64,000 nt of DNA from Hirsutella rhossiliensis (taxonomy: Eukaryota > Ascomycota > Sordariomycetes > Hypocreales > Ophiocordycipitaceae). Below, piece after piece: positions 1 through 13,479 of the stretch; the first letter of the stretch is position 1; each line of letters begins with the position of its first letter. The position numbers and the translations under genes were made by a program. Below the pieces are notes generated by a model. That model saw nothing but the letters and a program-made list of their open reading frames with translations. It did not search any database and was not told the origin of the DNA. Location of the stretch: the NCBI RefSeq assembly GCF_020360975.1, contig NW_025408667.1, forward strand, positions 8,370,001 through 8,434,000, read 5' to 3'.

Positions 1-3000
1 TAAGTATCTCTTTACCTATAAAAACTCCTCGTTATTTCTCTATATAGATATAGTATTAATAGTAGCTAGCTTCGCTTATAGCTCCGGTAATAGTTCTATA
101 GATAGGGGCTTCTCGCCCTTATATCTAAGCATTCTTAATAGCGCGTCTGCCGGGTTAGATTTACCTATACGATACTTAATTATAAAGTTAAATAGTGCTA
201 AATATATATACTATCTTACTTACCTCCTATTTAGGGAGGTCTAGTATATAAACGTTTAGAGGTTATAGTAGTCCGATAATACCTTTACTTTATATACTGC
301 CCCTTTAACGTAATATCGCTAGTATTTAAATAACTTAACGATAGTAAAGAGTTCTTAGTCTAGAATACTATAATTAAGTTTAGCTCTAGTAAACTTCCTT
401 AACTAAAATACGATTAAATAGTAACGCCCTTTATTATTAGGTTAAGAGATAATCCTTACTATCGCGAATTATAATATATCTATTTCGATACGAATATATC
501 TTTCTAGATTATAATATCGGAGGAGTAAGGCTCCTTAAAAAGTATCCTTAAGAGCCTAAAACGCTGCCCTTTCGGTAAGGTTTAGCTCTATACTCCCTAG
601 CTTCTTCTTATTCTTACTCCCCTTTAGTAATATAGTTAAGGGCGCTATAACTCCTAAGTACCTATATATAAATTATCGGTAAAAATTATAGAACCTAAGG
701 AAAACCTAAATATTATAGTAGGTTATAGGTTTAGGCTATTAAGCTATTGCCTCTACCTATTAAAGGTCTATCGATACCTTATTAATAGATAATATAAACC
801 TAAGGAACTTAACTAACTATTAATAAAAGATATACTTCGATGGTTTTATATAAAGCTTTATAGCCCTTAGCCTTTTTATTACTTATCCTAAGTATTTAGT
901 ATATTCTTCTCTTATTTTAGAGTATATAAGGATATCGTTAAAGTAGACTACGTAGATTATATCTATAAGCCCCTTAAGCGCTTAATAGATATAGCTCTAA
1001 AACGTAGCTAGTACGTTAGTAAGTTTAAAGGGTATTACTAAGTATTCGAAATATCTATAACGCGTTTAGAAAGCGGTCTTTTATTTATCTCCTTCTTAAA
1101 TTCGAATACGTTAATATATATTCTATATATTAATCTTAGAAAAATACTTAGCTCCTTAATAGCGGTTAATAATCTCTAAAATAAGGGGTAAAGGGTACTA
1201 ATTCTTTTATATAACCTAGTTAAGTCCTTAGTAGTCTATATATAGCCGTAAGGTACTATCCTTTTTTAGAATAAAAAGGATAGGCGCCTTAGCTAAGCTC
1301 TTTAACTCCTAGATTATTTTCTTTTTTATTACGTTTTAGATTTAGTCGCGTAATACTTAGAGTTCCCTTTATAATAGAGGGTAAATCGGTCTATAAGGAG
1401 GTTCTATATTAAGGATTAAATTAATTAAGTAATCCGTTCCCTTTCTAGCTAGTAATAAATTAGATTTATTAGCCGAGAAGGTATCTTTAAACTAGTAAAG
1501 AGTTAATAGGATTTCGGCCTATTCTTCTTATAGAATCCCTTTATCTTTATCTTTATCTAGTAGTAGGATTAGCTTAGGATTAAGCGCTATTATATATACC
1601 CTTACTTTATTCCTATATTCCTAAAGGAATCTATAGGGATTCTATAGGGTTTCGCTACTTAGTTAATACTTAAACTACTACTATTATTTCTATAGGATAA
1701 TATAAATACGTTTATCCTCTAAGGTAGTAACTAATAAAAGGATTAATACCCGATTATTTAGCGTTAACTTATTAGTACCGATATAGAAATAAGTAATTAT
1801 CTTTTCGGTGCCCCTTATATCTATTATTTAAAGCGGCACTATCTATACTCTATACTCCCTTACCCTACTATTATTAAGCCTTAATAACTTAGGGTATAAT
1901 AGCCCTACTTATAGTAATCCCTATTATTAGGTAAAGTATACGTTTACGAGGTTAATAATACTATAAGTATCTAAGTATATAGGGACTTTAGTAGGGTTTC
2001 GCCCTAATATCGTTATAGGAGTTTTAAGTAACTATCTTATAGGTATTAAGTTTACTAAGGGAGAGGCGTTTACCTTAATATCTTACCTTTTCCTTATTTT
2101 ATAGTATTAAGTCTAAGAGTCTTTACTAGGGTTTCTACCTTTAAAGAATTAGTATATTCTATAGATAGGTATCCCGGCTTATTATATTAGAAATATATAA
2201 TTCCCGATCGAGTAAAAGATCCTCTTCCTTAATAACGTCCCTTAGTTCGGCCCTTAGTAAGTATATCGCTAGCTTACTAATTATTAGTTAAATCGGTAGT
2301 ATTTCCTTAACGATTCGGCCTAGCTTATCGGCCTCTTTAATTCCTTCCTTTATATATACCGCCTTAGGGTATAGCACTACTTTTATTCCTAGTTCCTCTA
2401 AGGGTAGAAGTAGTATTAGTACGTCGCCTCTTATTAATAGTAGTATCCTAATATCGTTAGGCGACTTATATAAGCTCTTCCTATTAGTAGGTATAAATAG
2501 GTATTAAATAGAGGTTAATTTAGTCCCGAAGTTATAGCTCTAGCTTAGCGAAAAACGTAAGAGTACGCGCCTTTTTTAATAAGCGTTCGAAATACCTCTT
2601 TAAGGAGTTAAGGTATAAGCTAAACTCTAGGAGGGACTAGCCTTCTTATTAGCGAGCCTCCTTTAATTACGTCGCTAATAGTATCTCCCTATTTATAGTA
2701 TCCTTAATTAAAATAAATATTTATTCCTTAAAGTATACCTAATCTATACTATATTTAGTTTAGTTAATCGGCGTCTATTCTTAAAGGTATCGGCGCTATC
2801 TCGCTTTATAGTCGCTATATATATAATCTACCGCGTAGAGGATCTTTATTTTATCGCGATAAAAGCGTCTAGGCGCTGCCTTAAAGGCGTCTTTTAGATC
2901 GTAAGTCTAGTCTAAACGTTTCCGTATATTAGTAGGTTAGGATAATTAAGCGATGTTTTTAATCTTAACCTCGCTACCGCGACTACTATTTAATTTAGGG

Positions 3001-3620
3001 GAGTAGGACCGTTAACGTTTCCCCGAATAGATAGCGATAGTACTAGCGCGTTTAGTAATTTCCTCCTCTAATTATATAACGCGATCTTATAAGCGTTTCG
3101 TCTCCTCTAGCTCTTTAACGCGCGCTTATAGGGCTATAAGCTTTTCCTTATAAGATAGTTATCTTACGCTTATAGGTAGCGATATCTTTAATATAGTTAT
3201 AACGCCGTCTATAGTAGGGGTCTATTCTAAGGATATATCTTCTTATTCTTTATCTCTTAAGTAGATACTCGATATACGTAATAAAGAGGCCTCGACTAGT
3301 TAACTACTACGTCGCGCTATAGGAGCGTTACGTAGTCTTCTCTAAGTAGCTATCTCTACTAAGTAACTAAAAAGGGAAGCTTTAGAAATTATAAAGGAAT
3401 ACGTATTATAGTACGATTAGTTAGGTAGTAGAGATAGCTAGAGGTACTACGCTATATATATTATATTCTCCTCGTCGTAAGACTAAAGCTTACTAAAAGA
3501 GGGATTTCTCCTCTTTAGTTAGAGTAGCGAGTTATCTATAATATATAAGCGGGGTAGGCACGATTCCCTGCTAATACCCTACCGATATATTAGTACTATA
3601 TACCTAAGTGCTTTATTAGC
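1..3620 (-). mobile_element. RIP-degraded Ty3/Gypsy retrotransposon F, partial
   Basis: Remnant of a Gypsy-type element read on the minus strand; its 3' part lies beyond the window start. The clearest anchor is the reverse transcriptase catalytic block at about 921-950, where the minus strand reads VVYFNDILIYS, a variant of the Gypsy YxDD box. Upstream minus-strand sequence (about 1,000-1,090) reads like the preceding RT block, with several stops. Protease and Gag should lie toward 2,000-3,500, but I could not define them. Composition is extreme: only a handful of CpA or TpG steps in the first 600 bases, with TpA everywhere, so no long frame survives. No LTR was found. The right boundary with the Copia fragment is uncertain by about 100 bp. 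This RT differs from the chromovirus copies further right (YLDD), so it is a separate family. Confidence 0.7.
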
Positions 3621-3629
3621 CCGTACCTC

Positions 3630-5087
3630 TTAGTAGCGCTCTTATAGAGGAGGAGCTAAAGGGGCAGTAGTAGTAGCTATAGGGCTTATAGTAAGAGGGG
3701 CTATAGTAGTAATAAGGGTAGTAGGTCGAGCTATCTAGGTTAAGTGCTAGCTATAAAGGAATAAGACTACTTACTATTATACTTAAGTAGCTTCTTTATT
3801 TAGTTCTTAGCTAGCTTCTTAAAAGATAGTTAAGTATCTATTATTAATAAGCTTTATTACTAGAGATATATCTTATAGCTACTAGAAAGAAAGAGCTTTT
3901 ATTAGGAAGTACTAGTTAGCTTTCTTAAGGATTTCTTCTTACTTAGCTAGCTATAAAGAAGCTAATAGGTTCTTAGTAAAAAAGGCTCTTAAGTATACTA
4001 TATAAGTCTTACTAATATAGTTAGTTATATAGCCCTTTAAGGGAGCTATTAAGGTCTTAAGGTTTAAAAGCTACTACCTAAGAGTTTCTTCTTTTTAAAG
4101 AGAGATTAGCTTTATAGTATTAACGGATTTTATTATCGCTATATATATAGTAGTTAGTAGCTTTATCTTATAAAGGTATTTCTTATAGTAACTCTTATAG
4201 TTACCTAAGGTTATAGAAAAAGCTCTTTATTATATAAAGGTTAGCTTAGAAATAAGGGAAGCTCCTTTTTTTAAATTCTATTACCTTAGGATAAAAAAGG
4301 GGCTTAAGAAAGTCTTATTTATTAAAGAAAACTAAATTATAAATATTTTTATTTATATAAGCTTATAGCTCCTTTACCTACTTATCTTTATATTAAGGCT
4401 TTATAAGAATCGTCTTATAAACTATAAGGATAGTAAAAGAATCGTTTTTTAATATTATTATAAAAGAGGGGGTAGATAAGTTAGTTTAAAATCGGCTTTT
4501 CTAGTAAGAGGGGTAAAAGGAAAGGGATATAAGGGATATAAGAAAGGTGCCTTATATAGTAGCTAGAGGGTATAGGAATTCTATTCCTTTTAAGCTTATA
4601 ACCCTTATAAAAAAAGGTATAAAAAGAATATAAGAATATATAAAGGTAAAATTAAAAGTAAGGGGTTAGATAAGTAAGGCAGAGATATTTATTTCTTATA
4701 AGGGTAGTAATTATAGTAAGGAAGTAATTATTATATTACCTTAATTATCCTTCTTTTCTTTATTTAACGCCCTTTTTTATACCTATTTAGTATCTTAATT
4801 AATAAAGAAGATCCTACTTAAAGAAGCTATTAATATCCTCTTAACTACTAAGCTTTTTATTAGTTTTCCCTCTCCTTTTTAGCCGTTACTAGTATATCTA
4901 TCTTATCTCTCGCTACCTTTATAAGAAGCTATCGCTACTTTTACTTTCCTTTATACCCTTACTTTCTTTTTTATACCTCCTTTTAGCTTCTTTTTCCTTT
5001 TTTTATACTAGGTGTTTTTAGCTTCCTAGGTCCCTTATACTAAGGGATATCTCTAAGAACTATAAAATTAAGCTATACTTTACGATA
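3630..5087 (-). mobile_element. Truncated Copia C' (5' LTR plus Gag region), RIPped
   Basis: This segment is collinear with the right end of Copia C (about 49,150-50,599). It includes the stretch before the LTR that encodes the Gag region on the minus strand, and then the LTR. It is far more degraded than C: where C keeps a GCAGCAGCAG tract, this copy has TAGTAGTAG-like sequence, the C-to-T change expected from RIP. The pol genes and the second LTR are missing. Whether truncation came from recombination or from the neighbouring Gypsy is not visible. Confidence 0.7.
4603..5087 (-). repeat. LTR of Copia C' (RIPped)
   Basis: Aligns by eye along its length with the C LTRs at 44,241-44,713 and 50,123-50,599. 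It ends TTTACGATA where C has TTTGCGATA. Only one LTR of this copy is present in the window. Confidence 0.75.
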
Positions 5088-6420
5088 TATATATAATTAG
5101 CGAACCTATTAAAGTTATAAGTAGCTCTATAGTATTTAAGGAAATACTACTATTTATAAATAAGCGCCAAAGTTAAATCCTAAATATAGTTAGCGTAAGA
5201 GCTATTAGTAGTACCTAAAAGAAAGATATACTTATAAAAAGGAAATATAATATACTTATAAAAGGAAGTTATTATTATTTAATAAGTTTAAATATACCCT
5301 TAATAAAGATAAGGGTTTTAAGTTTTATATAAAGTAATTAAAACTACTTAAGAGTATTCTTACTACTTTAAACTAAGCTAAGAAAAGAAGTATTTATATA
5401 AATAAGTAATTTTTATAGGGATATAAGTTACTAGCTAATACTTATAATAAAGGGTATAAAAGACGATTTAATTATACTAACTTAGTATACTTTTAAGAAA
5501 GTAAGAGAAAAAAGAGTAGCTATATACTTTAATCTTAATAATATTAAGAGCTTTTAATAAAACCTATAACTAAAAAGCAATTTCTATATAAATTAAAAAC
5601 CCTTAGTAACTAATATTATTTCTATTATAAACCTAGGTCTTAAGGTAACTATAAATCTATAAATAAAGATAGTTAAAATAAGCTAAGTAAGATTAAATAA
5701 GTTAAATAGTTATTACTTAAAAGTACTTTATATAAAAAGGAAAGACCTTACTATAATAATTTTAAGTAAGGAGAGTAGTAGTAATAAAGGAAGGTTATAG
5801 AAGAGTAGTTAAAGAAAGGTTAAAGATATTTAATAGCTCTTTAGTTTTAGGTTTAATAGTCTTATAAGATATAATAAAGAAGAAGAAGTAGTTATAAAAA
5901 GAGATAATAAAAGGTAGCGGTCTAGAAAAATAAAGAAGATAAAAAAGAAAAAAGGAAGAAAAGGAAGAAAAAAAGTAAAAAAAGGAAGAAAAGAGTAAAG
6001 ATTAAATAGCTTTTTAATTAATAACTAGTAAAAGAAGCTATTTAATTATAGCCCTTAAATACGCCTAAGTCTTTACTATTATAAAGGCTAGCTAAAGTAA
6101 CTAATAACTATTTACTTTAATAACTTTTTATTCCTTTTAATATACCTTCCTTCTTCCTTTCTTTTTCTTCCTCCTATATATATATATATATATATATACT
6201 CTTTATATACTTCCTAACTTATAATAATTCCCTTTATTAATATAACTCTTATATATATATATATATATATAACCTTCTTAGCCTCTTAACTTTATAACTT
6301 AGAACTACTTACTTTAACTACTTAATTTTAACCTCTCTCTCTTTCTTACTTACTTTACCTTTTTCTAAGATATAGCTATAAATCTAAATAGTATCTTAGG
6401 CTTAGCTATAAAGGTCTTTA
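5088..6420. other. RIPped AT-rich stretch, no element assigned
   Basis: No gene or clear transposon domain is recognisable. It holds an AG-rich low-complexity tract at about 5,930-6,000 that would read as Lys/Glu/Arg-rich on the plus strand. It also holds two TA microsatellites, about 6,176-6,200 and 6,250-6,272. CpA and TpG are almost absent, so it was probably repetitive DNA before mutation. It could be the 5' part of the LINE that follows, or a remnant of another element. Confidence 0.4.
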
Positions 6421-8047
6421 AGAATACTACTATTTTCTTTAGTATATTACTATTTAAGGGTAAGAGCCTTATTTTACTTACTTACTATAGTAAAGTTAAA
6501 GTAAAAGGTAGTAAAAGGCACTTTTACGCTAAAGATAAGGAAATATTTATAAACTAAGATTAATAGAATATTTCTAAATAAAAGTAATAGCCTTAATATA
6601 TTTATTAAGATTATTAGTACTTAATATTAATAAGCCTTATATCTTTTAGCTAACTTTTCGAAACTAAGCTTAAAATATAAAAAAGGTATACGCTTAAAAC
6701 TACTATAAATAATATATTATACCCCTTTAAGTATAGCCTTATATAGCTACTAGTAGGTATATAATATACTATTAATAATTATAAATTAAGCGAGGTTCTT
6801 TCTTTTATAAGTAGAAAACTCTTTATTACCTTTACTAACTAAGGGTATATACCCCTTATTAATAGGACCTAGCTTAGACCTAACTTAGGACTCTAGCTTA
6901 GACTTAAGGAGGGCCCTTTTAAATTTAACCCTTACTTCCCCCCTTAACTTAAGGGTTAAAATAAGTACCTTAAAGGCTAAGGACTACTTAAAAGAAGCTT
7001 TAAAAGGCTAACGCTTTCTAGGAACCTTAAAAGAAAGGCCTAGGACCTAAGACTAAGACCTAAAGAATATTAAGATAGAAGATAATACCTAGCCTATATT
7101 AAAGACTAGCTTTTTTAGGCCTAGCCTAGCCCTACCTTAAGCTAGCTACCTTTAGCTTTACTAGCCCTTAAAATAAGTAAAGGGGTAAAAATAAGCTACC
7201 TTTAATAGCTCTATTAGCCTTATACCTATCTAATTTATATTTTAATACTTATAGTAAACCTAGCCTTAGCCTTAGTACCCCTTTCTTAAAGACTAAGCTT
7301 AGGGCTTCCTTTAATAAGCCTTTTAAGCCCTTAAAGAAGCCTAAAAATTAAACCTTTTTATAAGACCCTTATAAAAGGGCTTAAGAAGGTAGCTATAAGG
7401 AGCCTAGACTATTAATAGCCCTTATAATAACCCTTATACTAGCCTAAGGCCGCTTAATAGCTTAGGGCTACCTAAGGAAACCTTAAAGTAAGCTTATAAT
7501 CTAAGGTTATTATAAAGAAGGCGTATAAGGCCCTAGCTAAGGCCCTAGCTAAGGCTTTAGTAAAAGCCTTAGTAAAAGCCTTAACTAAGGCCTTAGCTAA
7601 AAGGAATATAAAGGAGGACTTTTAACTTATCTTAAAGCTAAAGAAAGGATTATTAATACTAACTATTAACTATATTACTCTTTATAATAAGCTTAATAAG
7701 GCTATAAGGGAACTAGCTATATTAGCTCTATTAACTTTAAATAAAGGTAATATAGTTATAATAATAAAGGCCTTATATATAGTAAAAAAGCTTTTAAAGT
7801 AGTAGGAAAAGTAGTTCTTATACTTTAAGGAACTACCTATTAAATTAGCCGACCTTCTTACTAGCTAGACTAAGCTAGTAGCTTAAAGTATCTATAACTT
7901 CTTAAAGACCCTTATCTTTAATATCTTTACTATAAAAGCTAGAACCTTTAATAAAATTAATATCCTAAGGCAGCTAAAGTATCTAGGTACCTTAGGCTTA
8001 ATATAAAAGGTAAGATCTATTATCTTTATAGTCCTTTTAAAGGCTAT
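6420..8047 (+). mobile_element. Tad1-like LINE, ORF1 region, segment 1 of 3 (RIPped)
   Basis: Left piece of a non-LTR retrotransposon on the plus strand, assigned mainly through continuity with the segment at 20,930. The bases before 8,043 and after 20,934 join cleanly once Gypsy copy 1 and its GCTAT duplication are removed. The segment should hold the Gag-like ORF1; many stops prevent a continuous reading. An internal 12 bp tandem repeat lies at 7,525-7,604. The 5' end is not defined. Confidence 0.5.
7525..7604 (+). repeat. Degenerate 12 bp tandem repeat in LINE ORF1 region
   Basis: About six units resembling AAGGCCCTAGCT follow one another. On the plus strand they read as an alternating Lys-Ala-Leu pattern (AKALAKAL, then VKAL-type units). 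C-to-T differences between units fit RIP acting on an older, more regular repeat. Confidence 0.7.
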
Positions 8048-8517
8048 TATAACGACCGGTATTATTCCTAAGGGATAAACCTATTAAGGGGTTTATATTA
8101 ATAAATATAATAGGGCGTAGTCTAAGTAATAATAAGTATATTACGTTAGTAATAAGTTAGAGGTTATAGACTATAGACTATAACTAGGTAATTAGAATTA
8201 AAGATAGAATCGTAATAAAGATCTATATTAAAAGCTAGAGAGCTATCTATTTAAAGGAGTAAAAGTAGGTAGCTATATATACTTATAGAGACTATCCTTA
8301 GATTACGGTCCTAGCCGTAATCCCCTTTATAGCTTACTATAGCTTACTTATAAGCTATACTCCTAAATAGTAATCTATTTATATAAGGCTTACTTAGCTT
8401 ACGTATACTTTAGGTAAGCTAAGCTTAAGTAACTTCTTATCCTAACTATTATTCTAAGCTACTTTATTACGTAAACGTAGCCGGCTCTCTTATAGCCCGC
8501 TAACTATAGTCGTAATA
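8048..8517 (-). repeat. LTR of Gypsy copy 1 (3' LTR)
   Basis: 470 bp, from TATAACGACC to GTCGTAATA. It matches 20,460-20,929 except for transition-type differences and is preceded by the target duplication GCTAT. Confidence 0.93.
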
Positions 8518-11500
8518 CGATATCTCCCCTCTTTTTAGTCTTATCCGTAAGACCTACTACTACCTTAGCCGCCGTATATAAATATACCCTTATCGCGCGT
8601 ATATATATTCCCTATTTCGTCCTTTCTATCCCTTAGGATATACTACTAATAGTATATCTAGTCGCGTATTAAAGGATCGTTCTTATAAGACCCTTAAGTA
8701 TATTCGTTTAGCTAAGTCTATTAATTATCTTAGTTTCGATATTATACTATATTCTTTCTATTTATCGCGCGGCTTTTACTATAAAATACTAGAGAAATCT
8801 TCTAAGTATACTAAATATATATAGCGAGGTCGTTCCTACGATATATTAGGCGTAGCGATTAGCTCTCGTAGGTAACTTTATTATCCTACCTATTATTTAT
8901 AGCTAATGTGTTTCCTAGTATCCTAAATAAATCTAGAGTCCGATTAATTAGATAAAAAAGAAGAAATTACTAAGGAGCGAATATTAAAGGCTTAAGCTAA
9001 CCTAAATAAAGCCTTAGCTCGTTTAGCGCGGCTTTACCGTTAAAAGCTCTAGCTAAAGATAAAGGGTACCGAGATAGTCTATTAGGGCCTTTATTCTTTA
9101 AATAACCTTAACGAGGCTAAGCGCTAAGAATCTAAAGCGGTAGTCGATATTTAGTTTATAGGTAGATTTAATATAATTAATTAAAATGCTATTAGTTTAT
9201 TAGGCGATTTAACGATACCTAAGGTAGATTTTACTAGTAGAACTATCAAAGTAGAGAACTATAGTAGGTTAAGTACTTAAGTAGTTCCTAGGTATTTTCT
9301 TTTAGTCTATATCCCTTTTACTTAATAAGGTATTCTTATTACTAACCTTATTTTCTTATATTTAGTATTTATTCTACTTTATATTCTTAATCGTCGTTAA
9401 CTTTAATTTTTTCTTATAGTTTAGCGTTTTATAGCGCTAGTTTTAATAATAAGATATAAAATATTAGGTATATTTATATTATTATTAGTAGCGAAAGTTT
9501 ATAGTTAACTTTTAAAATAGTTTTCTTAACCTTAAACGGTTTAAGTTTTTTAAAATCTAATTTATTACTTAGTTATTTTATTTTAATATTTTATTATATA
9601 AGGTAGACTATATCTCTCTTTTAAAAGATTAGTCCTTATAATCTTTTCTAATTATAATAAGTAGATATTCGTTCTTTAACGAATTAAAGTTCTTATTATA
9701 TTTCTTTATATAATTTTTATAGCTAATCTACTTATAATATCGCTCGTTCCGCTTATAGTCCTTATTAAGTAACCTTGAATACTTCTAGGTTATATCTATA
9801 ATTAGCGTATACTAGTAAGAGCTTAGTTATTTCCGTAACTAAGCTATTATAAGCTAGTTACGCCGTTAGTAGCTATTTAACTTAATCGTTTTATTTATAG
9901 CTAATATAGTATTATAAATATTATTTAAGCGTTTAGTTAAGTCGTTCTATTTATCTATTTATTTATAAGTAATAAGCTATACTAAGCTTATATTTCGTCC
10001 TTAATTATACTATAAGAGCTTATTAAAACTTAGCTATAAATATACTTCCTTTATTAAAGATAATCTTATTTAGTAGTCTATAATTACTAATAATTATTTA
10101 TAGGAATATATATACTAGCTCTTTTATATTACTTACTTCTTTATATAGTCAAAAATACCTATACTTTATTAGTTTATTAGTAATAGCGAATATACTATTA
10201 TACTTAATATTAGTTATAGGTTCTTTCGACGGTAGTAGCTTTATAATATAGTTAAAAGCTATTAAATCCTATAGTTTCTTTAGTATTAATAGCGGTTATA
10301 ATTCTCTATATAGTTTATATCGTTTAGCTTTACTTTATATATAAAGTTTATATTCTTTAATAACTTATCGTACTACTTGCTTAAGCTATAAGAAGTTATA
10401 TTATCGTTTAATCCGTTTTATTATTCTTTAGATTCCCTAATATCTATATATTAGATATTTATATATATCTTATATAACTTTATCTTATAATTCTAGTAGT
10501 ATCTAGATTTTATTTTTATATATTAAAACTTCTAAATATCTTATATTATATCCGTTTAATACTTTATATTCTTTTATTTATTTTAGGATCTTCTAATAAG
10601 TTAAGTTATTAGGTTATACTTTAAATATTATATTTAGCTATCGTTACTAGTAGTTCCTATTTTCGTTAATTTCTAGGAGCTATCCTTTTACTATAAGTGC
10701 TCTTATATTATAGTTACTTCGTTAACTAAGGGTATTAGCTTAACCGTTTTCTATTCCTTTTTTATAGATTATTTCGTAGTTAAATTCTAATAAGTATTCG
10801 GCCTATTAGATCTATCGTCCGTTTAACTATTATATTATTATAAAGTATAAGATATTCTTATAATCTATATAGACCTTAACTTTATATTTACTTTTAAGAA
10901 GGTAATATCGAAATTCCTTAAAAGCTTAAATAATTATAAGGAATTCTTTATTATAGATAGGGTAATTAAGTTCTACGCTATATAGCTTTTTCGAGTAGAA
11001 TATAATTAGTTATAGTCTTCCTTTATCGCCTTTTTATCCGATTTATACTCTTAGAGTAAAGTCTAATATATCGGTTTTAAGTTCGATTTATCGTTCTAGA
11101 TTAAAGGTAATTAAGACTAGTTCTTATATAATTATAGTCTTAATATATTCGAAAGCTTTATTAGCTTTATTATCCTATATAAATTCTTTTTCCTTTTTCG
11201 TTAAGTTATATAATAGTACTATAATCTTTTTAAAATCTTTAATAAATCGTTAGTAGTAATTTATAAATCCTAGGAAACTTTATATATCCTTAACGTTCTT
11301 TAGTATTAGCTATTCTTTAACTAAGTTAATCTTATCTTATTATATCTATATCTCTCTTAGTAAGATCGTATATCTAAGGAAGTCTACTTCCTATATATAG
11401 AACTTACTTTTCTTTAGTTTAACTAGTAACTTTATATTTTAAAGTACGCGGAGTACCTTATAAACGTATTCCTTATATTCTTCTAGGGTATCCGAGAAAA

Positions 11501-11761
11501 TTAGGATATTATCTAAGTATACTACTATAAAGATATCTAAGTATTCGTATAGGATATTATTAATTATTTATTAAAAGGTAGCTAGTATATTTATAAGTTT
11601 AAATAGTATTACTAGATATTTAAATAGTCCGAATTTCGTTCTAAAAGCTATTATCTATTCGCGTCCCTTTTTTATATATATTAAGTTATAGGCGCCTTTA
11701 AGGTTAAGGGCTATTAACTATTTTTTACTATATAGTTAATCTCGTAGTTTTAATATAAGCG

Positions 11762-11766
11762 GTAAT
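11762..11766. repeat. Target-site duplication of Copia A (left, GTAAT)
   Basis: GTAAT lies directly before the left LTR and again at 16,812-16,816. The uninterrupted homologous site in Gypsy copy 2 (near 25,870-25,885) reads AAGCGGTAATAGTATT with a single GTAAT, which gives the pre-insertion state. Confidence 0.97.
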
Positions 11767-12051
11767 TGTTGGGTCGTGGGTATTCGTGCTGTGCACAGGG
11801 GTGATAGAGAATACGAATCAAAGGTGCTAAAGAGCTATGCCTGTGACTGTTGTATTGGTAATCTATGAAGAGAAGAGAAAAAGATGAAGAAGAATGAGGG
11901 GAAGGAGGAGAAGAAGGAAGGAAGGGAGGAATGAAGGGAGGCGTGTAACCCCGGTCCGAATGTCTTCCGAGACCCTCCTATAAAGCCTCCTTCTCGCGTA
12001 GGGCCAGTAGAGCCCATGTCCCCACATAATGAAGTCCTCCGCATCTAGACA
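11767..12051 (-). repeat. 3' LTR of Copia A
   Basis: 285 bp, TGTTGGGTCG to CATCTAGACA on the plus strand, identical by eye to 16,527-16,811. It includes an AG-rich run (about 11,870-11,940). The purine-rich minus-strand sequence just inside it (RC of 12,052-12,075, with GAAAGAAAAAG) is the likely polypurine tract. Confidence 0.96.
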
Positions 12052-12156
12052 CTAGCAACTTTTTCTTTCAAGGAAAGACAAAGGTAACAATATAGCTGGT
12101 TGATAATCTAGTGGCCAGGGAAGGAAAGAAGTCAAAAGGCAAGGAGACGCTCTGTT

Positions 12157-12838
12157 TCACACTGGCCTATGGACTGACCCTTCTACCCGGATAGTCAGCT
12201 GGTTAGTCGAGATGAAGCGCTCAAGGGCCTTGTTTGGTGACGCCTTCGTCATTGCATCAGCTGGGTTGTCGTTGCCGTTGATCCATCGGACTTCTAATAT
12301 CTCCCGTCTCTCATATGACTGCCGTAGAGCCATAATGTCAATCATAAGACGCTTTTCCTTTGTTGTGCCGAGCTTGACAATGCATTCGTAAAGGGAATAA
12401 GAGTCTACGCAGACGATAAGGGGATTGGAGGAGATTCAGTCGGTCGGTGATCATTCTTAGGGTCGTTGCAATAGCAAGGCTGATGTCAAATCCGTCGGTC
12501 ATGCCGTAGATCTCGGAGGCAAGCACACTTCGGGTTACCCTCTTGCACTTCGTAGAGCTCCAATGGATCAAATTGCCGTTAATGTTAAAAGAAGGAACAT
12601 CCTCGGAGCTTTCTTGTTTTTCGTTAACAAGCATAACAAGAAAGCCGATTTGTGATGAGAGGTCCTTATTGTTGGCAAATGATCCATCCGTAAAGACCAT
12701 TAGTTTAGCTGTCTGTAGGTCTAGGGGCACGTATTGATCCTCTTTGTAGGTTGTCCTGTTGCCATTTGAGTCTTTTGTTGAGGGTGATGCAGTCCGTGTC
12801 TGTGGGCTGTTGGACCTGTGCCGCGGTTGACATATCAC
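12157..12838 (-). pseudogene. Copia A RNase H domain, frameshifted
   Basis: The 3' end of the pol gene. An open frame at 12,838-12,338 holds the RNase H start, with LMVFTDGSFANNKDL (first catalytic Asp) and then WSSTKCKRVTRSVLASEIYG (second acidic residue), the arrangement seen in Copia RNase H. The frame then drifts into unrelated sequence near 12,450, and the family-typical C-terminus (RWINGNDNPADAMTKA) appears in another frame at 12,345-12,157. So at least one frameshift separates the two halves. This domain normally removes the RNA strand during reverse transcription in the virus-like particle; here it cannot be made as one piece. Base composition is normal, so the breaks are indels and not RIP. 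Confidence 0.9.
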
Positions 12839-12839
12839 A

Positions 12840-13479
12840 CGTAGCTTCTGGCTGGCAGATTGAGGCGATATAGGCTCCTCGGGCGCGTTGTTCCATGTAC
12901 TTTTGCATACGATCAGAAGCTTCCACGTTAATAAGGGCGATTTTCTTAGCTTGTCCCTTCTGCTTAAGGTGAATTCGACCTTTTCGTCTAGTGCAAGCGT
13001 ACAGCCGTTGAAGTCTAGGGCCGAAGAAATTAAAAGCTTTGTCTTTGGCTTGGCGATAAACTTAGCTTCTTGTATCTTGTTTTCTTCGTGTACAGAAAAG
13101 CCTGCTGTTCCGAGGATCAGGTGTCATCCGTCTGCATGCCCACTATGCCAAACGCTTGGTTGGGGTCCGTGTTCGTTATAAGGAGGCATGGGTCGAACGT
13201 TGAAGTCGACATCCGTAGCTGCTCCCTATGATGCTTGTGGTATGTTGCGAACCAATGTAGGCCTGCTTCTGCAATGCCATAAAGAGGGCGGACGATCCGG
13301 ATGATAGTCCCCTTTGGGTACTTATCCTGTAGTTCGATGGGAAGATAGGTTAGGACTAGGCGTGCAAGTCCTGTCGTTGAATGCGTATAGGCTTGTGATA
13401 TATCCCTTAGTTCGAGGATCGAATCTGCGTCTGCCTGGCTTGAGAGCTCTGCGTACATAATCTCAAACGCTCGTCGCAA
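12840..13479 (-). pseudogene. Copia A reverse transcriptase, internally deleted
   Basis: The frame from 13,479 starts with the end of the integrase core (MRRAFEIMYAEL) and within about 20 residues enters RT at ELRDISQAYTHSTTGLAR, which carries the first catalytic Asp block. It continues through VRPLYGIAEAGLHWF to MQTDDT, the YVDD-box equivalent with the first residues replaced. In an intact Copia element several hundred residues separate these integrase and RT blocks, so the integrase C-terminal region and N-terminal RT are deleted. After DDT the frame stops, and RT-like sequence (LILGTAGFSVHEENKIQEAK) resumes in another frame at about 13,115-13,000. The RT could not be active. Confidence 0.9.

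Noticed and set aside
6176..6272. TA microsatellites as a functional element
   Set aside because: Runs of TA are expected where RIP pushes DNA toward TpA; no flanking signal suggests more.
11835..12044. 69-codon open frame on the minus strand, repeated identically at 16,595-16,804
   Set aside because: It lies wholly inside the Copia A LTR, so it is duplicated with it; low-complexity Ser/Phe content and no family features.
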